The position numbers were made by a program, and so were the translations under genes. Source: Streptomyces sp. CB02400 (GTDB taxonomy: Bacteria; Actinomycetota; Actinomycetes; Streptomycetales; Streptomycetaceae). Taken from it: a DNA stretch of 64,000 nucleotides. Shown piece by piece: positions 34,489 through 44,390 of the stretch. The notes below the pieces were generated by a model. The model saw only the letters and a program-made list of their open reading frames with translations. It did no database searches and had not been told where the DNA came from. The stretch lies in contig NZ_LIWB01000003.1 of the NCBI RefSeq assembly GCF_001905725.1, positions 147,575 to 211,574 of the forward strand, written 5' to 3'. Each line of letters opens with the position of its first letter. The stretch's first letter is position 1.

Positions 34489-35180
34489 ACGACGCGCTCC
34501 ATGTCCCGGGACTTCCCGTCGCGCACGACGACCTCGCGGTCGGAGTACGCGGCCACCCGCGCCTCGTGCGTGACCAGGACGACGGCGGCGTTGGTGGACC
34601 GGGCGGCGTCGGTGAGCAGCTCCATCACCCGCTCGCCGTTGAGGGAGTCCAGCGCGCCGGTCGGCTCGTCGGCGAACAGCACCCGCGGGCCGGTGACCAG
34701 CGACCGGGCCACGGCGACCCGCTGCCCCTGACCGCCGGACACCTCGCCGGGCCGCTTCTTGCGGACGTCGTCCACCTCGAGCCGCTCCATCCAGGTCAGC
34801 GCGGCCCGCTCGGCCTCCTTGCGGGACGTGCCGTTCAGCCGCAGCGGCAGGGCGACGTTCTCCACACAGGTGAGCTCCGGGACGAGCTGCCCGAACTGGA
34901 AGACGAAGCCGAACTCCGAGCGCCTGAGCGCACTGCGCTCGGCGTCGCTCATGGCGGTCAGCTCGCGCCCGTCGTACGTGATCGACCCGGAGTCGGGGGT
35001 GACGATCCCGGCGAGGCAGTGCAGCAGCGTCGACTTGCCCGACCCGGAGGGCCCCATCACGGCGACGACCTCGCCGGGGTGGATGGAGAAGGCGGCGCCG
35101 TCGAGCGCGGTGGTGGGGCCGTAGGCCTTGCGCAGGTCCTGGGCGGTGAGCAGCGAACCGGGAGGAACGGGCGCGGTCAT
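34485..35180 (-). CDS. ABC transporter ATP-binding protein (LolD/MacB type)
   Basis: A 231-residue ATPase partner of the permease. Walker A GPSGSGKST, Q-loop FQFGQLVPE, signature VSGGQGQRVAVAR, Walker B VLFADEPTGALDS and the H-loop LVTHEARVA are all intact. It overlaps the PadR gene upstream and the permease downstream by four bases each, forming a three-gene operon. Confidence 0.95.
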   Translation of the reverse strand: MTAPVPPGSLLTAQDLRKAYGPTTALDGAAFSIHPGEVVAVMGPSGSGKSTLLHCLAGIVTPDSGSITYDGRELTAMSDAERSALRRSEFGFVFQFGQLVPELTCVENVALPLRLNGTSRKEAERAALTWMERLEVDDVRKKRPGEVSGGQGQRVAVARSLVTGPRVLFADEPTGALDSLNGERVMELLTDAARSTNAAVVLVTHEARVAAYSDREVVVRDGKSRDMERVV

Positions 35181-35701
35181 CGGGTCACCGCCGCACGGAG
35201 CTTGTCGAGACGCGCCGCGGTCAGCTCCAGCCAGCGCAGATCGGCCTCGAGGTGGAACAGGGCGTGGTCGCAGATGAGCTGGTCGGCGAGGTCGCCCTTG
35301 CGCTTGCGGTCGGTGAGGATCCGCATGCCGCGCAGATGCTCCGAGCGCTGGGTGTCGAGGATGTCGGCGGCGTCCCGGCTGGTGAGGAGAGCGAGGACGA
35401 CCTTGGTGTAGAGCGTCGACTGGAGGTACGGCTCCGGCTTCTCCGGCGTGGCGAGCCAGCGCTCGACATCGGTGATGCCGGCCTCGGTGATCGCGTACCG
35501 CTTCCGCTCGGGGCCGCCGCCGGCCTCGATGCCGTCGACCTCGACGAGCCCGTTCTTCAGCAGCCGGGACATCGTCGAATAGACCTGGCCGTAGTGCAGC
35601 GGCCGATCGTGACCGAACTTCTCGTCGAAGGCCCGCTTCAGGTCGTAACCGTGACGCGGACCGGACTCCAGGAGCCCCAGGAGGGTGTGACCGATGGACA
35701 T
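35177..35701 (-). CDS. PadR-family transcriptional regulator
   Basis: A 174-residue regulator. The N-terminal winged helix has MSIGHTLLGLLESGPRHGYDLKRAF and HYGQVYSTMSRLLKNGLVEVDG; the C-terminal helices (about 110-174) dimerise. The ATG at 35701 matches the usual family N-terminus; the frame continues upstream through the operator. It likely represses its own operon, including the downstream ABC exporter, until an inducer binds. Confidence 0.9.
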   Translation of the reverse strand: MSIGHTLLGLLESGPRHGYDLKRAFDEKFGHDRPLHYGQVYSTMSRLLKNGLVEVDGIEAGGGPERKRYAITEAGITDVERWLATPEKPEPYLQSTLYTKVVLALLTSRDAADILDTQRSEHLRGMRILTDRKRKGDLADQLICDHALFHLEADLRWLELTAARLDKLRAAVTR

Positions 35702-35720
35702 GCGGAGCACTCTACACACG

Positions 35721-35743
35721 GTGTATACGCGGTATGTATACAC
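35721..35743. promoter_or_regulatory. PadR operator (GTGTATAC-N7-GTATACAC)
   Basis: A perfect 8-bp inverted repeat with a 7-base spacer, 20 bases upstream of the padR start. The AT-rich arms stand out in GC-rich DNA. Position and symmetry fit autoregulation by the PadR protein. Confidence 0.75.
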
Positions 35744-35845
35744 GGAGTGTGCAGGTCGTGCCGGGGCGTACGGAGACGCAGGTGGGGGCCGATTGTCACG
35801 GTTCTGCTACCAGCCAGCCCGTCTGGGGGCGCCCCCTCCGGGAGG

Positions 35846-35896
35846 GTTTGAGGACGAGGCCGTTCAGGCCGACGGGGGTCTGGGGGCGGAGCCCCC
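35846..35896 (+). repeat. Dispersed intergenic repeat, copy A
   Basis: Shares the series GTTTGAGGACGAGGCC, GTTCAGG, GGGGGTCTGGGGGCG and AGCCCCC with copy B at 46091-46144. It overlaps the last codons of the ribbon-helix-helix gene, so the end of that protein is repeat-encoded. Confidence 0.7.
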
Positions 35897-36118
35897 GGGC
35901 GGCCGACCACGACGAGGCAGAGGCCCCGCCTCACCGGGCAACCGCCCCGCCTCCGCGAGAGCACGTCGCAGCAGAAACTCGATCTGCGCATTGGCCGAGC
36001 GCAGCTCATCGTTCGCCCACCGCGCCAGCGCCTCGTACACCGACGGGTCCAGCCGCAGCAGCACCTGCTTGCGCTGCGGCCGGCCCTGGGGGGCCGGGCC
36101 CCCGGACGGAGTCGTCAC
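35864..36118 (-). CDS. Small ribbon-helix-helix (CopG/Arc-like) protein
   Basis: An 84-residue protein. Residues 15-50 fit a ribbon-helix-helix fold: strand KQVLLRLDPSV, then two helices YEALARWANDEL and SANAQIEFLLRRALAEAG. The tail is Pro/Arg-rich and is encoded by a dispersed repeat. The GTG overlaps the stop of the SPFH gene, so they are translationally coupled. It may be a DNA-binding regulator of the operon, perhaps at the palindrome upstream of the SPFH gene; this is inference. Confidence 0.75.
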   Translation of the reverse strand: MTTPSGGPAPQGRPQRKQVLLRLDPSVYEALARWANDELRSANAQIEFLLRRALAEAGRLPGEAGPLPRRGRPPGGSAPRPPSA

Positions 36119-37050
36119 TGGTAGAGCGTCCCGGTGTTGAGGACCGGCTGCGCGGAGCGGTCACCGCACAGCACCACCATCAGGTTGGACACCATCGCCG
36201 CCTTCCGTTCGGGGTCCAGCTCCACGATGTCCTGCTCGGCGATCCGGGCCAGCGCCGACTCCACCATGCCCACGGCACCCTCCACGATCTTCTGCCGAGC
36301 CGCCACGACGGCACCCGCCTGCTGCCGCTGGAGCATCGCCGAGGCGATCTCGGGAGCGTACGCGAGGTGCGTGAACCGGGACTCGATGATCTGCACCCCG
36401 GCCGCCTCCACGCGCGCGTGCAGTTCGACGGCGAGCTTCTCGGTGATCTCCTCGGCGTTGCCGCGCAGCGAGAGGCCGTCCTCGTCGTGGGCGTCGTAGG
36501 GGTACTCGATGGCGATGTGCCGCACGGCCGCCTCGGTCTGGGTGGAGACGAACTCGATGTAGTCGTCGACCTCGAAGGTGGCCTGGGCGGTGTCCTCCAC
36601 CCGCCACACCACGACCGCGGCCAGCTCGATCGGGTTGCCGTAGGCGTCGTTCACCTTCAGGACGGCGGTCTCGTGGTTGCGTACCCGCGTCGAGATCTTG
36701 GTGCGTGAGGTGAGGGGGTTCACCCAGCGCAGTCCGTCCTGCCGGATCGTGCCCCGGTAGCGGCCGAAGAGCTGCACCACCCGCGCCTCGCCCGGCGCCA
36801 CCATGTTCAGCCCGCACATCGCGAGGAACGCGGCGATGGCGACCAGGATGCCGCCGATGATCAGTACGGCCTTGGCCCCGGCCCCGCTGACCGCCGTGGC
36901 GACGACGATCATCCCAATGCCGACCAGCAGGCCGACGAGGCCGAGCAGCAGCGCCAGTCCGCCGCCGATGCTGTGCGCCGCGAACTCCCGCACGCGCGGG
37001 GCCGGCATCTCGGGCACATCGGCCGTGACCTGCGTGTCGTGTGTGGACAT
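36115..37050 (-). CDS. SPFH/Band 7 membrane protein
   Basis: A 311-residue stomatin/flotillin-like protein. Two N-terminal hydrophobic helices (about 28-56 and 60-82) anchor it. The SPFH domain follows ([29 protein letters not shown] to [15 protein letters not shown]), and then a helical region ([26 protein letters not shown]). SPFH proteins organise membrane microdomains. Partner here is the small RHH protein. Confidence 0.92.
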   Translation of the reverse strand: MSTHDTQVTADVPEMPAPRVREFAAHSIGGGLALLLGLVGLLVGIGMIVVATAVSGAGAKAVLIIGGILVAIAAFLAMCGLNMVAPGEARVVQLFGRYRGTIRQDGLRWVNPLTSRTKISTRVRNHETAVLKVNDAYGNPIELAAVVVWRVEDTAQATFEVDDYIEFVSTQTEAAVRHIAIEYPYDAHDEDGLSLRGNAEEITEKLAVELHARVEAAGVQIIESRFTHLAYAPEIASAMLQRQQAGAVVAARQKIVEGAVGMVESALARIAEQDIVELDPERKAAMVSNLMVVLCGDRSAQPVLNTGTLYQ

Positions 37051-37104
37051 GGGTGATCCCCCGTTTCTCCGGGCGCCCGCCGAGCGGCTAGCGCCTGTCT
37101 AGCT

Positions 37105-37118
37105 AAGTGATATCACTT
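37105..37118. promoter_or_regulatory. Perfect palindrome AAGTGATATCACTT upstream of SPFH gene
   Basis: A 14-bp perfect palindrome 55 bases upstream of the SPFH start, next to a TAGCTA element. It is AT-rich in a GC-rich genome and looks like a dimeric regulator site. The downstream ribbon-helix-helix protein is a candidate ligand. Confidence 0.65.
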
Positions 37119-37310
37119 TACCCCGCCCCGGCAACCTCACACCCCTCTCGAACGTCGGTTCCGTTGGAGCGGGTGCTGATTGTCACGCCCGTAAAGGCCG
37201 GATCGGCGGCTCTTTGTCATAGCTCCCGGTGTTAGCTTTCTGAGCTGACCCGAGCGGCGAACTGGTGTGGCTGAAGAGCACACACGAACGAAGCGGAGCG
37301 GAACGGACGC

Positions 37311-39605
37311 ATGGGACGAGCGGAAGAAAGACGCGCACGACAGCGCGGTGGGCGCCGTGCGGCACCCAAGGGCCGCCGTTCGTCGGGCGCGGCCGGACGC
37401 GGCGGCATACGCCGCCTCTTCACCTGGAAGAAGATCCTCGGCACGTTCTTCGGCCTCTGCCTGCTCGGCATGGGCGCCTTCATCGTGCTGTACATGGTGA
37501 TCGACATCCCCGAGGGGAACGCCGACGCCGAACTGCAGGGCAACGTCTACGAGTACAGCGACGGCTCGATCATGGCCCGCCGGGGCTACAACCGTGAGAT
37601 CGTCGACCTCGCCAAGGTGCCCAAGGACGTCCAGCGCACCTTCGTCGCCGCCGAGAACAAGTCCTTCTACAAGGACTCCGGCGTCGACCTCAAGGGCACC
37701 GCGCGCGGTCTGCTCAACACGGTCTCCGGCAAGGGCGCGCAGGGCGGTTCGACGATCACCCAGCAGTACGTCAAGAACTACTACCTGACCCAGGAACAGA
37801 CGGTCACCCGCAAGCTGAAGGAACTGGTCATCTCCCTGAAGCTGGACCGGGAGAAGTCCAAGGACTACATCCTCGCCGGCTACATCAACACCAGCTACTA
37901 CGGCCGCGGCGCCTACGGGATCCAGGCCGCCGCGCAGGCCTACTACCGCGTCGACGCCGAGGACCTCACCGTCGAGCAGGGCGCGTACCTCGCCGCGCTG
38001 CTCCAGGCGCCGAACCAGTACGACTGGGCGATCGCCAGCGACACCGGCAAGAAGCTCGCCCAGGAGCGCTGGAACTACGTCCTGGACAACATGGTCGAGG
38101 AGAAGTGGCTGGACCGGGCCGACCGCCAGGGCATGAAGTTCCCGGTCCCCAAGGAACCCAAGGCCGTTCCCGGGATGGAGGGCCAGACCGGGTACCTGGT
38201 CGAGGCGGCCAACGCCGCGCTCAAGCAGCAGCTCGTCGCCCAGGGCGTCGCCGAGGACACGAAGCAGGCCGACGCCATGCTGGACCTCGGCGGCTACACC
38301 ATCACGCTGAACATCGACAAGAAGAAGCAGAAGGCGCTGGAAGAGGCGGTCAAGACCAAGCTCACCAGCAGGCTCGACCCCGACAAGCGCGAGGTCGACG
38401 CCGACGTCCAGGCCGGAGCCGCCTCCGTCGACCCGAAGACGGGCGCGGTCCTGGCGATGTACGGCGGCGTGGACTACGTGAAGCACTTCAGGAACAACGC
38501 CACCCGCGACGACTACCAGGCCGCCTCCACCTTCAAGCCGGTGATCCTCGCCGCGGCCGTGGACCAGGACGCCGAGACCCAGGACGGCGTGCCGATCACG
38601 GCGAACACCATCTACGACGGCACGAGCGAGCGCCCCGTGATGGACGGCGACAAGGAGGTCGGCTTCGCGCCGCCCAACGAGGACGACCGGAGTTACGGCG
38701 ACATCACCGTCCAGGAGGCGATGAACAAGTCCGTCAACTCGGTCTTCGCGCAGATGGGCATCGACGTCGGCATGACCGAGGTGGTCGAGACCGCGGGCGA
38801 ACTCGGCATGGAGACCGAGGGCATGGACCCCGTGCCCGCGCAGACGCTGGGCAGTATGGGCGCGAGCCCGCTGGAGATGTCCGGCGTCTACGCCACCCTC
38901 GCCAACCACGGCAAGAAGGTCACCCCGGCGATCGTGAAGTCGGTCGAGCACAAGGACCGCGCGGTCGAGTTCCCGGACCCGATCGGTGAGCAGGTCATCA
39001 GCCGCGAGGCCGCCGACACGGTGACCTCCGTGCTCACCGGCGTGGTCGACGACGGTACGGCCCGGGTGTCCGTGAAGGAGAACCCGCTGCGCGACGGCCA
39101 GGACGTCGCCGGCAAGACGGGTACGTCCGACAACAACAAGTCGGCCTGGTTCACCGGGTTCACCCCCGAGCTGGTCACCTCGGTCGGCCTGTTCGGCGAG
39201 GACGACAAGAGCGGCAAGCAGGTCCCGATGTACCGGGCGGCCGGCGTCGACTACCGCGTCAACGGCGGTGGCCCCCCGGCGGAGATCTGGGCCGCGTACA
39301 CCTTCGGCGTCATGGACGAGGTCACCGAGTTCGACCTGGACACCAAGCAGGGCAACGCGGTGAAGAAGCCGAGCAGCTCGCCGTCGGTCTCGCAGTCGCC
39401 CTCGCAGAGCCCGAGCGACGAGCCGACGAGCGAGGCGCCGACCACCGAGGCGCCGCCGGAGACCTCCGCGCCGCCGTCGTCCGCGCCGCCGAGCAGCCGG
39501 CCGCCGACGTCGGAGCCGCCGACGCTCCCGACCACCTCCACATCGCCGACGTTCGAGCTTCCGGGGGGCCCGGAGGACCCGGGAGGCGACGAGGAGCAGC
39601 AGTAG
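37311..39605 (+). CDS. Class A penicillin-binding protein (transglycosylase/transpeptidase)
   Basis: Bifunctional peptidoglycan synthase of 764 residues. A basic N-terminus precedes one membrane helix (about 42-66). The GT51 domain has AAENKSF with the catalytic Glu at 115, GGSTITQQYVKNYYL and RKLKELVISLKL; Asp and His of the usual EDxxFxxHxG are replaced (N, D). The transpeptidase domain has S406-TFK, S474-VN and K602-TGT. The last 80 residues are a Pro/Ser/Thr-rich tail. The ATG start has only a weak binding site (GGAG 13 bases upstream). Confidence 0.94.
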   Translation: MGRAEERRARQRGGRRAAPKGRRSSGAAGRGGIRRLFTWKKILGTFFGLCLLGMGAFIVLYMVIDIPEGNADAELQGNVYEYSDGSIMARRGYNREIVDLAKVPKDVQRTFVAAENKSFYKDSGVDLKGTARGLLNTVSGKGAQGGSTITQQYVKNYYLTQEQTVTRKLKELVISLKLDREKSKDYILAGYINTSYYGRGAYGIQAAAQAYYRVDAEDLTVEQGAYLAALLQAPNQYDWAIASDTGKKLAQERWNYVLDNMVEEKWLDRADRQGMKFPVPKEPKAVPGMEGQTGYLVEAANAALKQQLVAQGVAEDTKQADAMLDLGGYTITLNIDKKKQKALEEAVKTKLTSRLDPDKREVDADVQAGAASVDPKTGAVLAMYGGVDYVKHFRNNATRDDYQAASTFKPVILAAAVDQDAETQDGVPITANTIYDGTSERPVMDGDKEVGFAPPNEDDRSYGDITVQEAMNKSVNSVFAQMGIDVGMTEVVETAGELGMETEGMDPVPAQTLGSMGASPLEMSGVYATLANHGKKVTPAIVKSVEHKDRAVEFPDPIGEQVISREAADTVTSVLTGVVDDGTARVSVKENPLRDGQDVAGKTGTSDNNKSAWFTGFTPELVTSVGLFGEDDKSGKQVPMYRAAGVDYRVNGGGPPAEIWAAYTFGVMDEVTEFDLDTKQGNAVKKPSSSPSVSQSPSQSPSDEPTSEAPTTEAPPETSAPPSSAPPSSRPPTSEPPTLPTTSTSPTFELPGGPEDPGGDEEQQ

Positions 39606-39616
39606 ACGGAGAACAG

Positions 39617-39648
39617 AGGGGCGCCCGGTGACCGCACCGGGCGCCCCT
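39617..39648. terminator. Bidirectional hairpin terminator
   Basis: A perfect 14-bp stem (39617-39630 with 39635-39648) and an ACCG loop between the convergent PBP and phosphatase genes. No T tract, as is common in Streptomyces. Confidence 0.8.
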
Positions 39649-39667
39649 CGTCATGTCGTACGACGGT

Positions 39668-41818
39668 TCAACTGCGGTTCAGTTCGAACCACACCACCTT
39701 GCCGGTGCTCAGCCGGGTCGCGCCCCAGCGCCGGGCCAGCCGGTTCACCAGGTACAGCCCGCGCCCGCCCTCGTCGGTGGCCCGCGCCTGCCGCAGCCGC
39801 GGGAGCTGCGGCACGTCGTCACCGACCTCGCAGCGCAGCACGTCGGTGCGCAGCAGCCGCAGGGTGACCGGCCGCGTGGCATAGCGCACGGCGTTGGTCA
39901 CCACCTCGCTGACCAGCAGCTCGACGGAGTCGCTCAGCTCCTCCATGCCCCAGCGGGACAGCGCCCGCCGGGCCAGCCGGCGGGCCCGGCCGGGGGCCGC
40001 GTCCTCCGGCTCCAGGAACCAGTACGCCACGTCGCTCGGCGCGATCCCGTCGAAGCGGGCGGCGAGCAGCGCGATGTCGTCGTCCCGGTCGCCCGGGCCG
40101 AGCATGTCCAGCACCTCGTCGCAGAGCGCCTCCAGCGGCGGCGGATGGTCAGGACCGGTGAGCTGCGCGGTCGCGGCGAGCTTCTCCCGCAGCTGCTCGA
40201 TGCCGGTCCACACGTCCCGCAGCCGGGACTCCACCAGGCCGTCGGTGTACAGCAGGAGGGTCGCCCCGGCGGGTGCGTCCAGCTCGACGGCCTCGAAGTC
40301 CACCCCGCCCACGCCGATCGGGGCGCCGGCCGGCACCCGCAGCACCTCGGCGCGTCCGCCCAGCTCCAGCAGGACGGGCGGCGGGTGGCCGGCGTTGGCG
40401 ATGGTGATGCGGTGCGCCACCGGGTCGTACACCGCGTAGAGGCAGGTCGCCATGCGGTCCACGCCGAGCCGCTGGGCCTGCTCGTCGAGGTGGTGCAGCA
40501 CCTCCTGCGGGGGCAGGTCGAGCCCGGCGAGGGTCTGCGCGGTGGTACGGAGCTGGCCCATGATCGCCGCCGAGGTCATGGAGTGGCCCATGACGTCACC
40601 GACGACCAGCGCGACCCGGCTGCCGGGCAGCGGGATGGCGTCGTACCAGTCACCGCCGACCCGCGCGGTCTCCGCGGCCGGGAGGTAACGCGAGGCGAGC
40701 CGTACGCCGGTGCAGCGCGGCAGGTTCTCCGGCAGCATCGTGCGCTGCAGCTCGTCGGCGATGTACGCCTCCCGCCCGTACAGCACCGCCTTGTCGATGC
40801 CGAGGGCGCTGTGCGTGGCGAGCTGGGCTGCGACCAGCAGGTCGTCGGCCTCGAACGGGATGCGTTCCGGGCGGCGCAGGAACAGGGCCGCGCCGATCAC
40901 CCGCCGTCGGCCGCGCAGCGGCGCGAGGACCGCCCGCTGCCCGTCCGGTACGGCCGACGCGCCCTCCTCGCCGAGGAGTTCGGGCAGCGCGGCGCGGGCC
41001 GCCGGCGCGTCCGTGAACACCGGCCGTACGCCGCGCAGCACCTCGGCGAGCGCGCTGCCGGGCCGTACGGTGCACAGCTCCGCGCCGACCGAGTCCAGCT
41101 CGGACGGCTCCGGCGGGGCGACCGGGGTGAACCCGCCCTCGGTGTCCCGCTCGGCCGGGATCCGGTCGGTGCGGCGCAGCCGCAGCACCAGCGGGCCGGT
41201 GGGCCGCTCGTCGCCGACCGGCAGGGGATCGCGCAGATAGACCAGGATCGCGTCGGAGAAGGTGGGCACGGTGGCCCGGCACAGCCCCATCACGATCTCG
41301 TCCAGGTCGATGCCGCGGGCGATCCGCCGGGTCGCGGCACCGACGAACCGCAGCCGGTCGCCGTCCCTGCGCATCGGCGTGGGCCGTCCGGGCTGCGCCT
41401 GCTGCCCGGTACGGCGCTCCGTGCCGTCGGGCCCCTGGACCGGCCGGCCGTGGTCCGCGGCCGGCTGCACCGGGATGCCCTCGGGCGCGGGACGCGGCCG
41501 GTGCGTGTCCGGCTCGGCGACCTGCCCGGCACCCGGCTGGGAGTGCTCGGAGCCGGACCCGGCGGCCGGGTCCTGGCCGGTGCCGTCCGGCGTCACCGTG
41601 CTGCCCGGCGACGTGGCTTCCGACGCTCCCGGGGACGCGGCCCCGGACGCGGGAGGCTCACCGCCGGAGCGGCTCTGTACGGGTAAGGCGGCCCCCGTGC
41701 CCGGCACACGCGCCGGTGGCGGGGTACGCAGGAGCGCCCCGCGGGGATCCGCGGGGTCGACGCCCGGCTGCGGGCGTTCGAAGGAGGTCGGCTGCTCCGT
41801 CACGCGTGTCGAGTCCAT
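39668..41818 (-). CDS. GAF-PP2C (SpoIIE-type) phosphatase with kinase-like ATPase domain
   Basis: A 716-residue regulator of the RsbU/SpoIIE kind. Residues 1-150 are disordered and Pro-rich; a GAF-like sensor domain follows (about 160-345); then a PP2C serine phosphatase (about 360-580: VGGDWYDAIPL, VGDVMGHSMTSAA, NAGHPPPVLL, DDDIALLAARF); then a C-terminal HATPase_c anti-sigma-kinase-like domain (EELSDSVELLVSEVVTNAVRY, RGLYLVNRLARRWG). Such proteins control anti-sigma antagonists by dephosphorylation. Streptomyces carry dozens; the partner of this one is unknown. Confidence 0.92.
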   Translation of the reverse strand: MDSTRVTEQPTSFERPQPGVDPADPRGALLRTPPPARVPGTGAALPVQSRSGGEPPASGAASPGASEATSPGSTVTPDGTGQDPAAGSGSEHSQPGAGQVAEPDTHRPRPAPEGIPVQPAADHGRPVQGPDGTERRTGQQAQPGRPTPMRRDGDRLRFVGAATRRIARGIDLDEIVMGLCRATVPTFSDAILVYLRDPLPVGDERPTGPLVLRLRRTDRIPAERDTEGGFTPVAPPEPSELDSVGAELCTVRPGSALAEVLRGVRPVFTDAPAARAALPELLGEEGASAVPDGQRAVLAPLRGRRRVIGAALFLRRPERIPFEADDLLVAAQLATHSALGIDKAVLYGREAYIADELQRTMLPENLPRCTGVRLASRYLPAAETARVGGDWYDAIPLPGSRVALVVGDVMGHSMTSAAIMGQLRTTAQTLAGLDLPPQEVLHHLDEQAQRLGVDRMATCLYAVYDPVAHRITIANAGHPPPVLLELGGRAEVLRVPAGAPIGVGGVDFEAVELDAPAGATLLLYTDGLVESRLRDVWTGIEQLREKLAATAQLTGPDHPPPLEALCDEVLDMLGPGDRDDDIALLAARFDGIAPSDVAYWFLEPEDAAPGRARRLARRALSRWGMEELSDSVELLVSEVVTNAVRYATRPVTLRLLRTDVLRCEVGDDVPQLPRLRQARATDEGGRGLYLVNRLARRWGATRLSTGKVVWFELNRS

Positions 41819-42092
41819 CCGTCCGGCGCACGCCGTGCGCGCGGTTCGTCCCGCCGAAACTCCGATACCCGGAATACGTGCCCCCGGAACGGATTTCCCG
41901 CGTGGTCAGAGGTTGTTCCTGTGCCGCAGGCCGGCCGTTCCCGGCCGGTGCCGGTGTTTCCGTACCCCTCGCTCACGTCCTGCCGCCCCTCGGTGACGAT
42001 CGGTCAAGCCCGGCGCGTACTCCGGTGGTTGCTGCCCCGCGCCCTTGCGGAGGACGATCCTACGTTTCCCGACCGGGGGCGCAGCAAGGGTC

Positions 42093-42764
42093 TCACGAGG
42101 ACAGATGCGCGGGAGTGCGGTCCCAGTCCTGTGGCAGTGACGGTACCGTCCACGACGGATCGGGGCGCCAGTTCTCCCACCCGTCCGCGAACGGCGATCC
42201 CCAGGCCTCGATCACCTCCACCGCGGCCCGCCCGGCCCCCCGCACCCTCTTGGCCAGCGCGGAGTCCACCAGACCGTCCCGCCGGGCCTGTGCGAACTCG
42301 TCCTCGTCCCGCCAGTACCAGGTGCGGTCCGGGTGCACGGAGATGTCCAGGAAGTGATCCTCGGAGTCCACCCCGCCGGCCCAGCGGGCCAGCGGCTCCT
42401 CCAGGTTCACGTACCAGTTCTTGAACCGCCAGCCCGGATCCCAGAACAGCCACACCGACCAGGGTTCGCCGGGCCGGGCGAGCTTCAGCACACCGGTGCC
42501 GAACCAGTGGTCCCGCTGCACCGTGCGCGGCCTGGTGTACCGGGTGCCGAGCGGCTCCTGGTGCACGGGCGTGCCGTCGGCGAGCACCGGCTTCACGCAC
42601 TCGGTACCGGGCGCCATCCACACCGCGAGCAGCTCCGGGTCGTCGCGTACGACCGTGACGGGGCGCGCGATGTGGATGCGCGCGCCGCCGTTCTCCCGGT
42701 ACCGCCACAGGACCCGTGTCCCGGGCGCCCAGTGTCCGGCCGTCCCGCCCGCTTCCTCGCGCAT
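42093..42764 (-). CDS. DUF402 family protein
   Basis: A 223-residue protein of the DUF402/FomD-like beta-barrel family (YtqA-like fold). Landmarks are TRVLWRYRENGGARIHIARPVTVVRDD, WFWDPGWRFKNWYVNLEEPL-type strands, DHFLDISVHPD and WYWRDEDEFAQA. The ATG at 42764 has GGAGGG 5 bases upstream, better than two earlier in-frame ATG codons (42785, 42812). FomD-type relatives hydrolyse nucleoside diphosphate or CMP conjugates; the activity here is unproven. Confidence 0.85.
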   Translation of the reverse strand: MREEAGGTAGHWAPGTRVLWRYRENGGARIHIARPVTVVRDDPELLAVWMAPGTECVKPVLADGTPVHQEPLGTRYTRPRTVQRDHWFGTGVLKLARPGEPWSVWLFWDPGWRFKNWYVNLEEPLARWAGGVDSEDHFLDISVHPDRTWYWRDEDEFAQARRDGLVDSALAKRVRGAGRAAVEVIEAWGSPFADGWENWRPDPSWTVPSLPQDWDRTPAHLSS

Positions 42765-42872
42765 CGTCGCTCCGCCCTCCGCCATGGCCAGATATGAGAG
42801 TGTCATGGGCATACGACGCCGCGGCCCCCGGTACGGTTCACGCTCCCGGCGCGATGTCCTGCGGCCGTGTCG

Positions 42873-44276
42873 TCACGGCCTTGTCATCCGCAGGACGTCC
42901 AGCGCCGCGTCGAGCTGCTCGACGGTGAGGTCGCCGCGCTCGACGTAACCGCCCTCCAGCACGACCTCCCGGATGGTCTTCCGCTCGGCCAGGGACCTCT
43001 TGGCGACCTTGGCGGCCTCCTCGTAGCCGATGTACTTGTTGAGCGGGGTGACCACGGACGGCGAGGACTCGGCGTACTCGCGGGCCCGTTCGCGGTGGGC
43101 GACGATCCCGTCGACCGTGCGGTCGGCGAGCAGCCGGGAGACGTTCGCGAGCAGCCGCACCGACTCCAGGACGTTCTTCGCGATGACCGGCAGCATGACG
43201 TTGAGCTCGAAGTTGCCGGAGGCGCCGGCGGTGGCGACGGTCGCGTCGTTGCCGGTGACCTGCGCGCACACCATGAGCACGGCCTCCGGGATCACCGGGT
43301 TGACCTTGCCGGGCATGATCGAGGAGCCGGGCTGGAGGTCGGGCAGGCTGATCTCCGCGAGGCCGGTACGGGGGCCCGACGCCATCCACCGCAGATCGTT
43401 CGCGATCTTCGTCAGTCCGACGGCGATGGTCCGCAGCTGCCCGCTGGTCTCCACGATGCCGTCGCGGGCGCCCTGTGCCTCGAAGTGGTCGCGCGCCTCG
43501 GTCAGCGGCAGTCCGGTCGCGCGGGCTACCTCCTCGATGACGGCGGCGGAGAAACCGGGCGGGGTGTTGATGCCGGTGCCGACGGCGGTCCCGCCCAGCG
43601 GCAGCTCGGCCAGGCGCGGCAGGGAGGCGTTCAGCCGCTCGATGCCGTACCGCACCTGGGCCGCGTACCCGCCGAACTCCTGGCCCAGCGTCACCGGCGT
43701 GGCGTCCATCAGGTGCGTCCGCCCGGACTTCACCACGTCGGCGAACTCATCGGCCTTGCGCTCCAGGGCGGTGGCGAGGTGGTCGAGCGCCGGGACCAGA
43801 TCGCGGGTGACGGCGGCCGTGGCGGCGATGTGGATCGACGACGGGAAGACGTCGTTGGACGACTGCGAGGCGTTGACGTGGTCGTTGGGGTGCACGTCCC
43901 GCCCCAGCCGCTCGCCGGCGAGCGTGGCGACGACCTCGTTGGTGTTCATGTTGGAGGAGGTCCCGGACCCGGTCTGGAACACGTCCACCGGGAAGTGCTC
44001 GTCCCACCGTCCCTCGGCGACCTCGTCGGCCGCCTCCTGGATCGCCTCGGCGATGTCCTCGTCCAGCACCCCGAGCCGGGCGTTCACCTTGGCCGCGGCG
44101 CCCTTGATCCGGGCCAGCGCCTCGATGTGGGCGCGCTCCAGCCGCTGCCCGGAGACCGGGAAGTTCTCCACGGCGCGCTGGGTCTGGGCGCGCCACTTGG
44201 CGTCGGCCGGTACCTTCACCTCCCCCATGGAGTCGTGCTCGATGCGGTAGTGCCGGTCGTCGTCCGTGGTCGTCAT
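42873..44276 (-). CDS. fumC: Fumarate hydratase class II
   Basis: Iron-independent fumarase of the TCA cycle, interconverting fumarate and malate. The 467-residue protein has the aspartase/fumarase blocks [33 protein letters not shown] and the signature [16 protein letters not shown] lies 8 bases before the ATG at 44276. A class I enzyme lies nearby at 46204, so the organism has both types. Confidence 0.96.
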   Translation of the reverse strand: MTTTDDDRHYRIEHDSMGEVKVPADAKWRAQTQRAVENFPVSGQRLERAHIEALARIKGAAAKVNARLGVLDEDIAEAIQEAADEVAEGRWDEHFPVDVFQTGSGTSSNMNTNEVVATLAGERLGRDVHPNDHVNASQSSNDVFPSSIHIAATAAVTRDLVPALDHLATALERKADEFADVVKSGRTHLMDATPVTLGQEFGGYAAQVRYGIERLNASLPRLAELPLGGTAVGTGINTPPGFSAAVIEEVARATGLPLTEARDHFEAQGARDGIVETSGQLRTIAVGLTKIANDLRWMASGPRTGLAEISLPDLQPGSSIMPGKVNPVIPEAVLMVCAQVTGNDATVATAGASGNFELNVMLPVIAKNVLESVRLLANVSRLLADRTVDGIVAHRERAREYAESSPSVVTPLNKYIGYEEAAKVAKRSLAERKTIREVVLEGGYVERGDLTVEQLDAALDVLRMTRP

Positions 44277-44390
44277 CGTCGTACCTCCGAGCATGCACAG
44301 CAGCGGTGTCCGACGAGCGTATTCCCGTGAACGGCCTCCGCCCCGCCGCAGAAGGAGCGCGGCAGGGCGGAGTACCCGTGGGGGGTGGTC

